NCBI GenBank assembly: GCA_964019415.1
Contig: OZ025885.1
Location: 2,574,851-2,638,850, forward strand
Source: Ianthella basta
Taxonomy: Eukaryota; Porifera; Demospongiae; Verongiida; Ianthellidae
Length of the DNA stretch: 64,000 nt
Reading direction: 5' to 3'
Positions 1 through 39,202 of the stretch are shown piece by piece. The position numbers and the translations under genes are program-made. Positions within the stretch are counted from its first letter, which is position 1. Every line of letters starts with the position of its first letter. Under the pieces are notes generated by a model. The model worked only from the letters and a program-made list of their open reading frames with translations, had not been told where the DNA came from and did not search any database.

Positions 1-225
1 GGCTACGGTCACCCATTGCGTGTCGTGACGACCAAAGGAAAGCATGTCATGTACCAATACAGTCCCTTGATGAAAAGAAACACTTACCTCAAATAGCTAG
101 CTATATAGGGCAACAAATATCTACTAGCTAATTGATTTGCCGCAGAAGGGAGCCGCTGACAGACTATAAGCTTCGATCTTAGTTTTAATCCAGTAAAACA
201 TACAAAAGAGTAAGTTTTCACTCAC

Positions 226-306
226 GTTTACTGTAGCGGTGAGGTATCTGCCCGAAGCAATGTCTTTGGCGGGGCGATAAGAAGAGCCTGTCTTCTGGTA
301 CGCCAT
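226..306 (-). CDS. First coding exon of a KH-family gene truncated by the left window edge
   Basis: 27 codons begin MAYQKTGSSYRPAKDIASGR and end at a GTGAGT splice donor (read on the minus strand just left of 226). The exon is nearly identical in protein sequence to exon 1 of genes C and D (39122-39202 and 58486-58566), and it has the same phase-0 end. Exon 2 (first KH half) must lie left of base 1, so nothing can be said about the rest of this gene. The upstream DNA to the right (about 307-2060) is a diverged copy of the DNA upstream of genes C and D. This supports a real member of the same tandem array rather than a chance ORF. Confidence 0.75.
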
Positions 307-603
307 TTTTGCTACAATAATCCGACTACAACAATATTAAAACCTTGCGCAATATTATAAATAGTATTTTGGTTACGGCGGAATAAAAATCGTTGTGAGC
401 TGATTTCTGATGTACGGTGGTGGAAATCGAAAGCCCATGCATCAGCAACATGTAGCTGGTCCGTGGATCTTTCCGCCTTTTCGTTTTGTGTGCTTTATGG
501 CCCCATCTGAATCTTCAACATGCATGCATGCATGCATGAATACAATCCTGACTCCATCATTATAATGTCATCATCTTGGTGACATAATTCTTCGATGTGA
601 CAT

Positions 604-783
604 ACAGTGGAACCTGTCTAATAAGGTCACTGTCTTAGGCATCCACTTCTCTAAAACAGCCAGCCTACCTGGCCTCAAAATGCACAAAATCATTACATTC
701 TACCTTTTGTAGAGCAGCCACCTCTCTATAAAGGTCAGCTGGTCCACAGGTGGTTGTTTTAGGCAGGTCCACGCATACTGTAA
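604..783. mobile_element. Short pogo-like MITE (about 180 bp)
   Basis: Starts TACAGTGGAACCTGTCT and ends with a degraded inverse (aggcaggtccacg..actgta). The same element is at 39488-39665 and 58860-59037 in the duplicated upstream DNA, and a partial copy at 46185-46333 keeps a clean AGACAGGTTCCACTGTA end. The internal phrase 'aaaacagccagcct' is shared by all copies. Confidence 0.55.
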
Positions 784-2102
784 TACACTTTAGTTAAACA
801 ATATATTATACTCTATTGCATTCTATTCTTCATTGTAAACCACCACCATGCATTGCTTGTATTGCAAGTTACAAGAAATTTTATGTGTCTCAGTGCATGT
901 GTCGGCATTAATTAAGTGCACAGGCCATGCACTGTGCGGCACGTGCAAGTTGTAGAGGGCAACCACCTCCCAGCCAATGCACATGTCTATTAGCTATACA
1001 TATAGTTAGCCAGCTAACTGGGATCGATCATTGTATGCAACAAGTTATGTACATACATAGGTGTCTAGTAAATCAAAAATGATGCAGTGGCAGAGAGTAT
1101 AGAGGGGGGGGCTTGGCCACCCCACTTTTAAACTCAACCCATTCTAAAGTATTATGGAGATCAATAGTTTGGACCTGATGATGCAGCATCAGACCACAGT
1201 GACAGTAGTCACAGCTTCCATGAGCTGCCCGTAGTTAGCGTGATTACAATTTTTTTATCAGCAACTGCCTCACTTGCCTTGTGTTACCTTGCATGTGTTA
1301 TGTTGTGTGTGTTAAACATTATGGAGATTGCAATTGTCTACCTACATCTACATTATGTACTCCGCGTAGCAGTAGCTAAGGCACTTCAACCCCAATGTCG
1401 GAAAGAGGCTATATTGGAATGATGGCAGGGAAGTTAGTCCTGAGATGAACACACCTGTAAAGAGTTGGATACAGTTTGTGCACATCCATCCATGGACCTA
1501 AACAGTATGAAACATTATCTGAAGGTATGTGCATCAACTGCTTTGGGGTCACTAGCATTCATCAGTGCAACATACCCCAAGCACAAACACACGCACACAT
1601 TTACACACACGCACACACACATTCACACACATGCACACACATTCACTCACACTGTCACCCAAGTGATGCCTAGAATGGGAGTGAGCAGAGACCAAATGGC
1701 ACTGCATGGTTTTCAAATTTTAAATGGAAAAACCAGATACACAATTTGGTATGTTAGCTGTTTTGGTTTTTCGTTTTGGAGCCAGCCAATTGAAAAAGGA
1801 ACAGCGAACAGATCCACAGACCGTTTTTGAATTTCATTTCTGAGAAACCAGAGAACAATAATCAGACCTCTAGTCGTTTTCTGTTTTTCTGTTTCATTGC
1901 CAGCCACAGCCAATTCTATAAAAACTCGGACAAAGTAGTTTAGCAAGCTGCAACTGATCCTATACTAGAGGCTTCCTCAAAATAATAGATGTGTCATTTC
2001 TATCAGTGCACAAACATTGGATAGTTACATATAATTTCCGATTTTAAGATTTTAGTTCAGAAGGATTTAATTATGCTTTAATTATACTGTATACTTGGCC
2101 TC

Positions 2103-2700
2103 GTCCGCTCTGATGGCAAACGACCCGATGGAGTCACTTTGGTACCCTGGAAGAGTGGTAGGCTCCTTGTGTGGGACTCCACCTGCCCGGACACATTTGC
2201 ACCCTCCCACCTGCCAAGTGCCACCAGGGAAGCAGGTGCGGTGGCAGCCCATGCTGAGCGGTGCAAGCAGGAGAAGTACTCAGCCCTCGACCAGTGCTAC
2301 ACCTTCACACCGGTGGCCATTGAGACGGCAGGCCCTTTTGGGCCAGAGACTTTCTCATTCTTGAGAGAGCTGGGTTGCCGTCTCAAACAGGTCACTGGGG
2401 AAGCCAAGTCCTTCTCCTACCTGCAGCAACGCCTCTCCATCGCGGTGCAAAGGGGAAATGCTGCCTCAGTGATGGGAACTATGGGGGGCTCCACCTCGCA
2501 TTTTAATTTCTTTGATTGACTGGACTTATTTTTGAGGGGGCACCCCCCTCATCTGACTGCATATTTTTCTTTTATTCTATTTTTCTTTTACTCAGTTTAT
2601 AGCTCAGGCAGTGCGCATGTGTGCCTATTATTATATATAGAAAATAAAAAAAATTATATGCACAAAAAAATAAAAAATAAAAAATAAAAATAAAAAAAAA
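2103..2700 (+). mobile_element. 3' fragment of a retroelement with A-rich tail
   Basis: The open frame at 2103-2519 reads RPDGVTLVPWKSGRLLVWDS, then TCPDTFAPSHL and RLSIAVQRGNAASVMG. I associate this sequence with the end of reverse-transcriptase-type ORFs in many invertebrate genomes. It is followed by about 130 bases of 3' DNA and an (AAAAAT)n-like tail at 2640-2700. The 5' part is missing, as expected for a truncated insertion. It sits between intergenic KH-array DNA and decayed tail copy 1, and is absent from the matching places at 27.3 and 41.4 kb. The family assignment is tentative. Confidence 0.6.
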
Positions 2701-2746
2701 TTATACTGTCAGCTGCCATTGAGAAAATAAAAATTAGTTTTGGTTA

Positions 2747-3540
2747 ATGAAAGCAACCTCTAAAGCACAGGCAAATGGGTCCAATTCTCTGATAATTGAA
2801 TCAGCAGTCACCATGTTCCTGTCCTTGGGCCGGACCTTGATTTTTGAGGGGTCGCAAAACTTGCTACTAATTATATAAATGCCTCCTCTGGTGTCTTTCC
2901 TAATCAAAACGCACAGTCAGCTGCAGCCATCCATAGAGAGTTCTACAGCTGTATGCGTGTGTAAGATGTAGAGAAGGTATACATTGGGCTGTTGCGTGTA
3001 TATTATATTTGCCAATTTAAAGGTAACCACCACGAGTGAAGGTAGAGTGTTTACACTATACATACCACCATCACCACCACCGCACGGTGCAAGTTAAGTT
3101 GCAATCTGCTGTGCATGCAGTATATATATGCACCATGCAGTGCTTCTATGAACAAGGACACCAGATTTCCTCTATTGAAGTATTTGTGTGTTATCACAAG
3201 TATCCTAATAAAGCACAGCAGTATATACGTATATGCATGCACATTGACACATTGCTGCATGCTCTGTTACTAAACAAACCTCCAGTTCATGATGCCTTTT
3301 CTTGAACTGTGCATGCAGCTTAACCTCATTGTTTCCTGTGGCAGACCTACCACTTTGCATGCAATCTTCACACATTAGGTAGTGGTTGTGGGCCAGTATG
3401 TAAGGGCATGCATATGCACTCAAATCTCTATGAACCTTATCCTGCGGTAGGGGACCAGCCACATAGTGTATATACTTGCATGCCACGGCGGGCATTTATA
3501 TTCAATGGAACATCCTGGAAGGTCCTTCGCATACAAGCAG
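2747..3540 (-). pseudogene. Decayed E10+E9 pair of the KH family (copy 1)
   Basis: On the minus strand about 2747-2930 still reads as the family E10 (IRELDPF, then ACALE-like residues) but has lost bases and the frame. About 3296-3540 matches E9, with Cys-Leu-Tyr and Pro-Gly-Cys-Ser-Ile-Glu-Tyr remnants, and is interrupted by frameshifts. The pair lies downstream of gene A's stop, with no other exons to its right. It is the tail of an ancient extra gene copy. Confidence 0.6.
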
Positions 3541-4245
3541 TCATCCCTACTGTTGAAAATAATAAAACAATAAAATGTCAGAATTAACCATTACAATGAT
3601 GCAAGCATAAATTTATACAATGTCATAATAACATAGTCACAAGTTAAAATCTCAAAACATACAATGCATAATTATTACAACATAGAATGCATTATTTTTC
3701 TAACTTTTGCTCTTTATCGTGAGCTCGAGCCATTGTACAAATTATATAGCTATACCAGTGGGTCAGACACATGCAATTCAACAGTCAATTAGAATTATAA
3801 TACAAGGCTCCGGCCATAACAGTATCTTTGGAACGCAGCTATATACAATTGCAAGATAATACTTGTTCACAGGTCTATCTATGGCTATGTTACCAGGCAA
3901 GCATGCAATGTTAATTGGCAAACTGCAATGGGATTAGGAAATGAATGGGATGGTAGGTGCCATAAGGGGTCTGCCTACAGCTAGTAGTATGTACACATAG
4001 TTACCTTTATTAAATAATGTGAAAACAGTTACTGTACTAGTGTAACGTACAGCTGCAGTATAACAGAGCACATAGAGGAACACGCATATAGAAAGGTGCT
4101 ATAAAGTATAAAAATTATATTTAAAGGTTACAATGGTACAATGTGTAAGAATAAAATTTATACTGAAATTATATCAATATTATAAATTATGAACTAAGCA
4201 TGAACATTAGTTCATTTAAAGTAATACTATATAGCGTATACTAAA

Positions 4246-20418
<16,173 letters not shown>

Positions 20419-21987
20419 TTTAATACCTACAGTAGCCAGCTCAGCAAAATAATATAAAATCAACAATACCTTCATACACGACTCATGACGCACTGGCTGT
20501 ATGCCATAACTGCACTTCCTTGCTACTGACGGCATAGGAATGCGGGATGTGACGTGTGAGATTTTATTTCGTATTCAATTTTGAGCAGTATAGGAATGGA
20601 TTTAAAACTGCATTCAACGATTTAGTAGCTAGCTAGTCCTTTGTACTGTGACATCTATTGGAACAGAGTAGCTACTGATACGTACAAAACCCTTTTGAGT
20701 TGGCAACCAGTGGTCGCCTCCTCCCAGTCATTCAACGATGGAAGAGCCACATGCATATGCAGATAGCTGTTTTGCCCTGATTGGGGTTCATCAGTGTGGT
20801 GTACTGAAGGTTGATGTTGAATGGCTGGCTGCTTGCCACTTGTGGTTGCAACAGAAACAGACAAGGGAGGCTACAGTCATCATGCATGACTGAAGCTTTG
20901 TTGAAAGAGGGCGATTGCTTGCAGTTGGCCACTGCAGAGGCAATAGATTGAATGGTAATCACTGGATATTATGCCAAACCTATCAAGTACACCATGTAGT
21001 ATTGGTGTCTCAGTTGCCATGGCTGCACATGATTGTGTGTACATAATTATTAATACACATCCATGTACTTGCATCTGCATATGTGTGCATGCCTACACTC
21101 AATCACTTTTAGCCCAGCCATGTCTATACTATGTGTGAAAATTAAAATATTGTACGTAATAATATATATTATGTACATCTATGCATCTGTTGCATACAAA
21201 TTGGTAAACTGGTACTTGTGTGAAGTGTGAAGTATATATAATAATTCTAACTATATTGCATGCATATACATATATATATACACAACATATAATATCTAAC
21301 ACAGAAATTGTTTTTAATTAACCCTCATTAAAGACATGTACTTCTAATCAATACATGACTGTGCAATTTCTGTTGTTTCCTGTCTATATTATATTATGTG
21401 TGCAAAATATTGTCCACAATTATGTGCATTTATACATCAGTTAGTACAAATTTGCGTACAAATTGGTAAACTGGTATTTGTACGTATACTGCTTTGAGTG
21501 TAAAGTATAATAGCTATTAATAATTATTGCATGTATATATACACACAATTAACTATATCTTACACAGAAATTAACCCTAGCTCATTAAAGACAAATACTT
21601 CTAATTTATTCATGACTGTGCAATTATTGTTGTCTATATAATAAATATATATATATATATATTGTAGCATTAATTCTCCTCACGCATGTACACATTATAA
21701 GAAGTACAATGCATTATGATAAATTAAGACAGACATGCATTTGTGACAGAACAGTCATGATTCCGTGCACGCAATGTACTGTGAATTTAAGGAAATCATG
21801 CATGCATGGTTATATTAAGTATAATTGTATTATAAACATTAAAATAAGCTATAGCAGGTGTAGAAAGGTCAACTGTGATGTATAAGGCACACAGCTAGTC
21901 GGCAAAAGTATAATTACCACCAGGCATGATTATAAACAATATTCTAAAATCATAGAAGTCTTAAGAGCTAGGAGAAATTAAACATAT
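20419..21987. other. Gap between gene A start and orphan exon B
   Basis: AT-rich DNA with short TA runs (21643-21661) and two similar stretches (about 21120-21380 and 21380-21620, sharing tgtgtgcaaaatattgt, aaattggtaaactggtat and acacagaaatt), so a diverged tandem duplication of about 250 bases. No gene is recognised. The promoter of gene A should be at its left end. Confidence 0.5.
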
Positions 21988-22191
21988 TTAGTCTCTGTCA
22001 ATACGAGCCAGTTCTAGGGCACAGGCAACAAATGGATCCAGCTCTCTGACAACTGAGGCTGCAGTCACCTCACTCTTGTCTTTTGGGCGGACCTTGAAGT
22101 TTGATGGGTCACAGCACTTGAGAGCAAATGCCTCCTCTGGTGTCTTCCCAACCAGAACAGCAAAGTCAGCCATCCACTGACAGTTCCATAA
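21988..22191 (-). pseudogene. Orphan last exon (B) of the KH family
   Basis: This exon has an acceptor at 22191/22192 and runs 67 codons to a TAG stop. It starts LWNCQWMADFAVLVGKTPEE and contains the family signature RELDPFVACALELA. It aligns end to end with E10 of genes A, C, D and E, without stops or frameshifts. No E9 or earlier exon is found to its right. The adjoining DNA instead carries an intronless sulfotransferase-like ORF on the other strand, then an 890-bp repeat. It is therefore most likely a remnant of a deleted gene copy, although its open frame means the loss could be recent. It lies upstream of gene A's start (20418), so it cannot belong to gene A. Confidence 0.65.
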
Positions 22192-22435
22192 CTGTACATG
22201 TGTGCAAATGCAAAAGGTATACCATGAATAGTGCCTGCATGTTACACTGTTACAATAATGCAATAATCAGTTTTGGAACAGCAAACCTGTACACTAAGCA
22301 AAGTAGCCAAACATGTGCAGTATCTCACAACAAATGCCTGATAGCATTTGTGATATGTAAAGGAATCAATGTCCCTATTTTGTTTTTAGTTCATCCAAGC
22401 TCTGTGTGTCATCATGTGAAACCTAGAGAAGCATA

Positions 22436-23290
22436 GTGGAATACAATTATTACTGCACTCAGCTGACTGAGACGACAAAGAATAGTCTTCCTATGCTGTT
22501 GTTTGTGGTGGGAGTGGAAGGCAGCGGGCACCACCTACTTGAGAGCCTCATTGGTGGATTGTCGTCCTATGAAATGACTGGCTGGTCTCCAGAGTTTCAT
22601 CTCTATGACCCTACAGGGAATAATGATTGGAGTAAGGTGTATTATACCATGGTGGAGGAGGACCTATACAGGAAACGCTTTCAGTACTTAGTGAACCTTC
22701 TTAATGGTGCCAAGGTGAAAAACAAGTTGGGCCTTGCTATTCCAGTCAACTCCTTTCCAATGGGCATGAGGCCTGGGATGTACGCAACTGCGAGACCTGA
22801 TCTGCTTGACCTGAAACATTTTGAGTGCCAACTTTACATGATTAAATATATTGTTGCTCGTCGGCACCCTTTGCAAGCTGTGATATCCAGCATAACACCG
22901 TTTAATAGTAGGTTTAGCAAGTATGGTGGTCTGTCTCGTATTCCAGCAAGCAAGAGAGTGGATCTTGATGAGAAGACTCTTGCCTACAGTGTCAGAGCAC
23001 GAATTTTAGAGGACAATCTAATTTATACTGATCAGCAGTTACGCAGACTGGATTGTGATCAAGTGTCTTTTGTAGACAATGATAAGTTTATTGACGAATC
23101 TACAAGGCAGCTTGGTTTGGAGGCATTGGCCACATTTCTGGAATTGAACGAGTCTGACAGAAAAGCTTTACTAGGTAGAAAACTACGAGCACCTAAAACC
23201 AAGATCAGCATTCCACCATCTTGTGACCAGTGCATTGAAAAGACCCTGTATGATTTCTTTGAAGAGAGAAAAGGAATGTGCCCATTTTAA
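22436..23290 (+). CDS. Intronless sulfotransferase-like protein (P-loop)
   Basis: An open frame of 284 codons ends in TAA. The first in-frame ATG is at 22493; the frame upstream of it may be a 5' exon end or leader, so the start is uncertain. Near the N-terminus is VVGVEGSGHHLLESL, which fits the 5'-phosphosulfate loop of sulfotransferases. At about residues 139-152 is IVARRHPLQAVISS, which fits the 3'-phosphate motif (R-x-P-x-x-A-x-x-S). Such enzymes move a sulfuryl group from PAPS to a hydroxyl or amine; the substrate here is unknown. There is no obvious signal anchor, unlike Golgi carbohydrate sulfotransferases. The gene lies head to head with orphan exon B where B's upstream exons should be. 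Its single-exon form suggests a retrocopy or an intron-poor family. The frame is undamaged. Confidence 0.6.
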   Translation: MEYNYYCTQLTETTKNSLPMLLFVVGVEGSGHHLLESLIGGLSSYEMTGWSPEFHLYDPTGNNDWSKVYYTMVEEDLYRKRFQYLVNLLNGAKVKNKLGLAIPVNSFPMGMRPGMYATARPDLLDLKHFECQLYMIKYIVARRHPLQAVISSITPFNSRFSKYGGLSRIPASKRVDLDEKTLAYSVRARILEDNLIYTDQQLRRLDCDQVSFVDNDKFIDESTRQLGLEALATFLELNESDRKALLGRKLRAPKTKISIPPSCDQCIEKTLYDFFEERKGMCPF

Positions 23291-23452
23291 TGAATCGTCA
23301 CTAACCAATGTTATGTTATGCATTCTTCCCATCTTGGTTTAAATCGATTCAATTTTAACTGTTTCACTCTTTATATGTCAGTATAATTATTCTGTCATGT
23401 CGTAGCTACCCCACTTGCATTTGAACCTCCTGTTGATTGAATTGACACAGAT

Positions 23453-24340
23453 ATATCTTACTATATTCACCGAATCTCCGATTTTTATGTTTGTGTCCCT
23501 CATAAAATCTATGCTTTACAAGGAATCGGATCGAGACGCTCCGTGTCAGTTGAGGGACTCGGGGGCCAGGTTCTTAGAGGGTGCCATTCGCCTAGCTTCC
23601 TTGCGGCCGAAGAGCGAGATGTCCTTCGTCAATTCTCCGCGGGCCAATTCGCCATTTTTAACATTATTGACAGGCCCTTCCACTACCGGTCATTGGCGTA
23701 CTTGATACGCGCCATGCCAGTTAAGGGAGTGGGGGGACGCGAACTTAGAGGGGTGCCATTGACCTAGCTGCCCTGCAGCGGAAGAGTGCGCTTCCCTTCT
23801 TTCGGCGGGCCCAGACGCCATTTTTGACCACTCTTGCAGCCTTGACAACGTATGGTGTTTTATTCCGCCGCAAGAATGTGACGTCACTTCCTGTTGGTGT
23901 CGGTGCATGCCAATGTGACTAATTTAAGGAATTTTCCAATGCTCTTTTAGACAGACAATCTACATAGCTATACACCATATCATTGCACAGCCTCATCCTC
24001 AGCACATACATGAATCACCACCATGCACATGCTGCCTTTAGCCAGTATGTTAAACATGATATTACAGTCACTAAATTGCAGGCATAGCATTGTCCCTTAC
24101 TATGTGCACTGGCATGTGCTCCACTTGCTGGCACTGCATGCTATATAATGGTACAATCTGCTTAATGCTCCCCCCTGTATACTCACATGCCATGCACACA
24201 TGACGCCGCAGATACCAGCATATTGCTTAGCTGGCATCAATGCACCGTCACACAACATGCTGGCGTCAGCAGACAGGCGCCGTCGTGCCGTCATTGTTGC
24301 GCCAGAGCAGGGAAACTCGCTGAAGGTGGGCTTTCCTGCT
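23453..24340. mobile_element. 888-bp dispersed repeat, copy 1
   Basis: Aligns over its whole length with 32152-33045. The first half contains two diverged copies of a roughly 150-bp GC-rich unit (each with a version of agttgagggactcggggg and cgccatttttaac). No transposase and no clear inverted ends are seen. It lies just downstream of the sulfotransferase-like gene. Confidence 0.6.
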
Positions 24341-26574
24341 TGTATACTAGAATGCACAGTGCAATTGTTCTTATTACTCCATGTGTGTAGAGCTTAAGCA
24401 ATCAGTTCAGTCTCACTGTAGGTTTGTCTGTCGGAGTCAGCATTGGTCGATTTGTGCAGCACGTTAGGTATCCACGCTGGATTTGCACCAAAAAAAATCA
24501 CTGAACAATTGGTATAGTGTAGGACCTAGTGTATGTGCATCCAGATAAACGTTGGATATTCGAACCGTTGGAGCATTGCTGATGATTTGACAGCAGAAGC
24601 TCTAGTCTTCTCGAAAACAAAAGTGGAGGCTATTGTTGCCTAGTCAATACCAGAAGCCCTGAATGCATGGTGAAATGCCATGCATTGATCATAAACATAA
24701 GAATGTAGAAAGGAACACAAATGCTCATGCAAGCAAAGATGCTGAGCTGTTAAGCAGCCAACTATTAGCGGATGCTTTGTTGCTCCACTTCATGTGTTCT
24801 TAATTGCATGCGCTTGTTTTGGCATTAGCTGGTACTTACTCCTTGATTGCAAGGGAGCAAATCACATGTGATGCGTTATTAGTTACATTACTAACAGACG
24901 TAATTATGGCTTCCTGCATGTTTGATGAATTACACTGTGCACATTTTGCATGTGTATACGTGCTTGGCCACTTCCATTGGATTGCACTATTATAGTTAAA
25001 TTCACAACAACTCTTCAGAGTCACATCAATAGCTTCACCACCACACCAGTATAATTATGTGTGTATGTGTGAAATGGGCATCATTAAATAGGCACCTATA
25101 TATGTAAGCATAACTTGCTGCGCACAATGATTGATCCCAGCTACGTATATAGCTGGCTAGCTATGTATATGTATATAGCTAATAGACATGTACATTGAAT
25201 GGGATATGCATGGTCACCCTGAGTCTACAACTTTCACGCGCAGTGCATGGCCCTCAATTTTTCTTGTATACTTAATTAATGCATGCAGATATGTGCACTG
25301 AGATGTATAAATTTATTGCAACTTCCGCAATACGTATGCAATGCATGAAGACATAGAATACAATAATTATAGAGAATATTAGATGGTAGATTATATAATT
25401 TAGCTAAAATGTGTTATTTCACATCAATATGTCACCAAGATGATGACATCACAAAAAATGCATGCATGATCTGGAGTCTGCAATGGATTCATGCATACAT
25501 GTTGAAGAAATATTCAGCTATAGGAATTCGAACCATAATAATTTAAACACGGCCATTTCTATAAAAGCTCGTACAAAGTAGTTTATTGCAACTGCACATA
25601 TATATACTATGCTATACAGGCTTTCTAATGAATGTGACTTATTGTATAATTATATAATATCAGTACAAACTTTGAGGTACAATTTCAGGACTTGACAAGA
25701 CTGTCTAGAGGTTTGTACAGCAATTGATGATTGCAAGTTATTTGGCCATTTGCAATTGGCTGCATGCTTATACAGCTCTCACTGCCACACTGGAGCACTA
25801 TTCTATATAAGGACAAAGGGGCTTTCATCACCGCAAGCTACAGCGAGTATGCACACAAACGCTATACGTGCTAACTTGCCAGGCCAGCTTCCAAGCTAGC
25901 TAGGCTAGCTATGTATACATAATTATGCGCCCATTACACCATTTTTAAATTACAATGCTATTTAAAAGTGCATTGTAATCAGCCTGCTAAGTCCTCCATG
26001 TGTCAGCTCCTTAACTTCTCTCTGCACTGAGCATGGGTGTTCGCCAGCGAGGTTTCCTGCATTTCTAATGTATGCCCTGTTGTAGTATACATACATAGTA
26101 CATGGCATATATTATAAGGAGGCGTGGCATGAGAATTGAATGGAGGGCATTTTGTGTGCATTTTGTGTGCATTTTGGAGTGGTTGTAAGCTATTGCTACT
26201 TAGGGATTATTTCAACCACAATAAATGAGGGCAGCAATTGCAAATAACCCATAGCCTTTCCTAAACGTATACGTACTGACCTGCATGCAAGATCTGCACA
26301 TGCAGTACAACTATATGGCTGCATATACCTGCATGAGAAGCAATATAGCTACGGTAACCTTACAACCATTTCAAAGTAAGTGGGCTTCATCCGCTGTCGT
26401 GCCTTTTCACTATCAGCTTACTGCTATGTACACAAAATGCCCTTCATTCTGTTTTCATGCCTATAAAGTGCTTACATGCCTCATGTACACCATAGCTAGA
26501 ACAGTACTATCATGTACATAAGGTTATATAGAACAACATACAACTGTGCATTTATATGCCTCACAGTATATTTT
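24341..26574. other. Gap between the 888-bp repeat and KH-array intergenic DNA
   Basis: No gene recognised. At about 25420-25510 there is an inverted, diverged copy of the segment found upstream of exon 1 elsewhere (gatgtcatcatcttggtgacat with the catgcatg run, compare 515-605), pointing to an old inversion or a small repeat. Confidence 0.4.
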
Positions 26575-27329
26575 ATGAATTTAATTTCTGCAGAACCAAG
26601 AACGATAGTCAGGCCTCTAGTCGTTTTCTATTTTTCCGTTCAATGCTAGCCGCAGCCAATTCTATAAAAACTCGTGCAAAGTAGTTTAGCAAGTTGCAAC
26701 TGATCCTATACTAGAGGCTTCCTCAAAATAATAGATGTGAAATTTCGATCAGTGCACAAACATTTGGATAGTTATATATCAATCAATCAATCATGGAGGG
26801 TTATATAATATTTCAGATTTTGAGATTTTAGTTCAGTAGGGTGCCTAGCTGGGATTGGTGAGTGGAAGCTTCCTTTTGTGAGTAACTAGGTGCATGCTTG
26901 ACTTGTACAATGACATGCACCTTTCATTTGAACTTGATTGATTGTAACTAATTACTTTATAGTACATTTTTGCTCTACTCATTTGCATAGATTTAAGTTG
27001 GATTTCAGCCATTGTTATTTGCATATGAGAATTCAGCACAGTAAGGCCCTCGCTGTGTCTACACATTCCAGCTGTTGTACATAGAATTATATTATATATC
27101 ATTATGCAGTCAAACATTGTGCTATATATAAATTCATCATGAATGGCTACCAATGAGTTCAATGTACAGGAAGTTGTAGGGGTATAAAGTCATGAACTAG
27201 TTACAATGTGTAATTCTGCATAATTATTGCACTTAATATGTCAGCGGGGTTACATGTAGAAAAAGCAGGAACATTACTTATCATGTTAGCTGCCATTGAG
27301 AAAATAAAAATGTATTTAGTTTTTGTTAA

Positions 27330-28120
27330 TGAAAGCTACCTCCAAAGCACAGGCAAATGGGTCCAGTTCTCTGATAATTGAATCAGCAGTCACCATGTTC
27401 CTGTCCTTGGGCCAGACCTTGATCTTTGAGGGGTCACAGAACTTGCTATCAATTATGCCTCCTCTGGTGTCTTCCCAACCAAAACACACAGTCAGCTGCA
27501 GCCACAGCTGTACACATGCATGTGTAAGATGCAGGGAAGGTATACATTGGGCACTGTCTGCATGTATTATATATTATGATAGTTGCCAAGGGTGTAACCA
27601 CCCCGAGTGCAGGTAGAGTGTTTATGCTATATACCACCACCACCACCACACAGTGCAAGTTGCATGCAGTATATGCACCAGTGCTTCTATGTACAAGGCC
27701 ACCAGACAAGCCACCAGATTTCCTCTAGCTATATATTATTTATATATTATATTGAAATATTTGTGTGCTGTCACAAGAATCCTAATAAAGCACATGCATG
27801 CAGCATTATATGCACTGTGACACATCGCTGCATGCTCTGCTACTAAACAACCTCCAGTTCATGTTGCTTATATATTCTTGAACTGTGCTTGCAGCTTAAC
27901 CTCATTGTCTCCTGTGGCAGATCTACCACTTCGCAATCTTCACACATTAGGTAGTGGGCCAGTATGTAAGGGCATGCGTATGCACTCAATTTAGGATTGC
28001 TATGAACCTTATCCTGCAGTAGGGGCCAGGCACATAGTGTACTTGCCATGGCGGGCATTTATATTCAATGGAACATCCTGGAAGGTCCTTCCCATACAAG
28101 CAGCCATCCCTACTGTTGAA
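27330..28120 (-). pseudogene. Decayed E10+E9 pair of the KH family (copy 2)
   Basis: About 27330-27510 on the minus strand preserves FCDPSKIKVWPKDRNMVTAD and IIRELDPF, but it is frameshifted at the 5' side. About 27845-28120 is a degenerate E9. It occupies the same place relative to gene C's stop as copy 1 does relative to gene A's, so the decayed tail was already part of the unit when the array expanded. Confidence 0.6.
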
Positions 28121-28521
28121 TATATAAAACAACTATTAAAATGTCAGAATTAACCATTACAATAATGCAGACATTAATTTATACAGTCATAATAGCACAG
28201 TCACAGGTTAAAATGTAGCTCAAAACATACAATATAATTATTATTATTTCATAGAATGCATAATTTTCCTAACTTTTCTCTTTATCGTGAGCTCGAACCA
28301 TTGTACAAATTATATAGCTATACCGGTGGGCCAGACACATGCAATTCTTAGCTTGAACAGTCTTATATAATTAGAATTATAATACAAGGCTCTGGCCATA
28401 ACAGTATCTTTGGAACGCAGCTATATACAAGATAATACTAAGTTTTGCATCAATATTATATATTATGAACTAAGCATGAACATTAGTTTATTTAAAGTAA
28501 TACTATATAGCATATACTAAA

Positions 28522-39202
<10,681 letters not shown>

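Larger units (their letters stand above)
1..2060. repeat. Older diverged copy of the KH-gene start and upstream DNA
   Basis: Aligns with about 38912-40930 and 58284-60300, including exon 1, the pogo-like MITE, the poly-G site, a CA-rich patch (1588-1655) and the segment ending near caagttgcaac. The divergence is far greater than between the two recent copies. A further partial copy lies at about 26575-27300. Apart from exon 1, no gene is seen in 307-2060. Confidence 0.75.
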
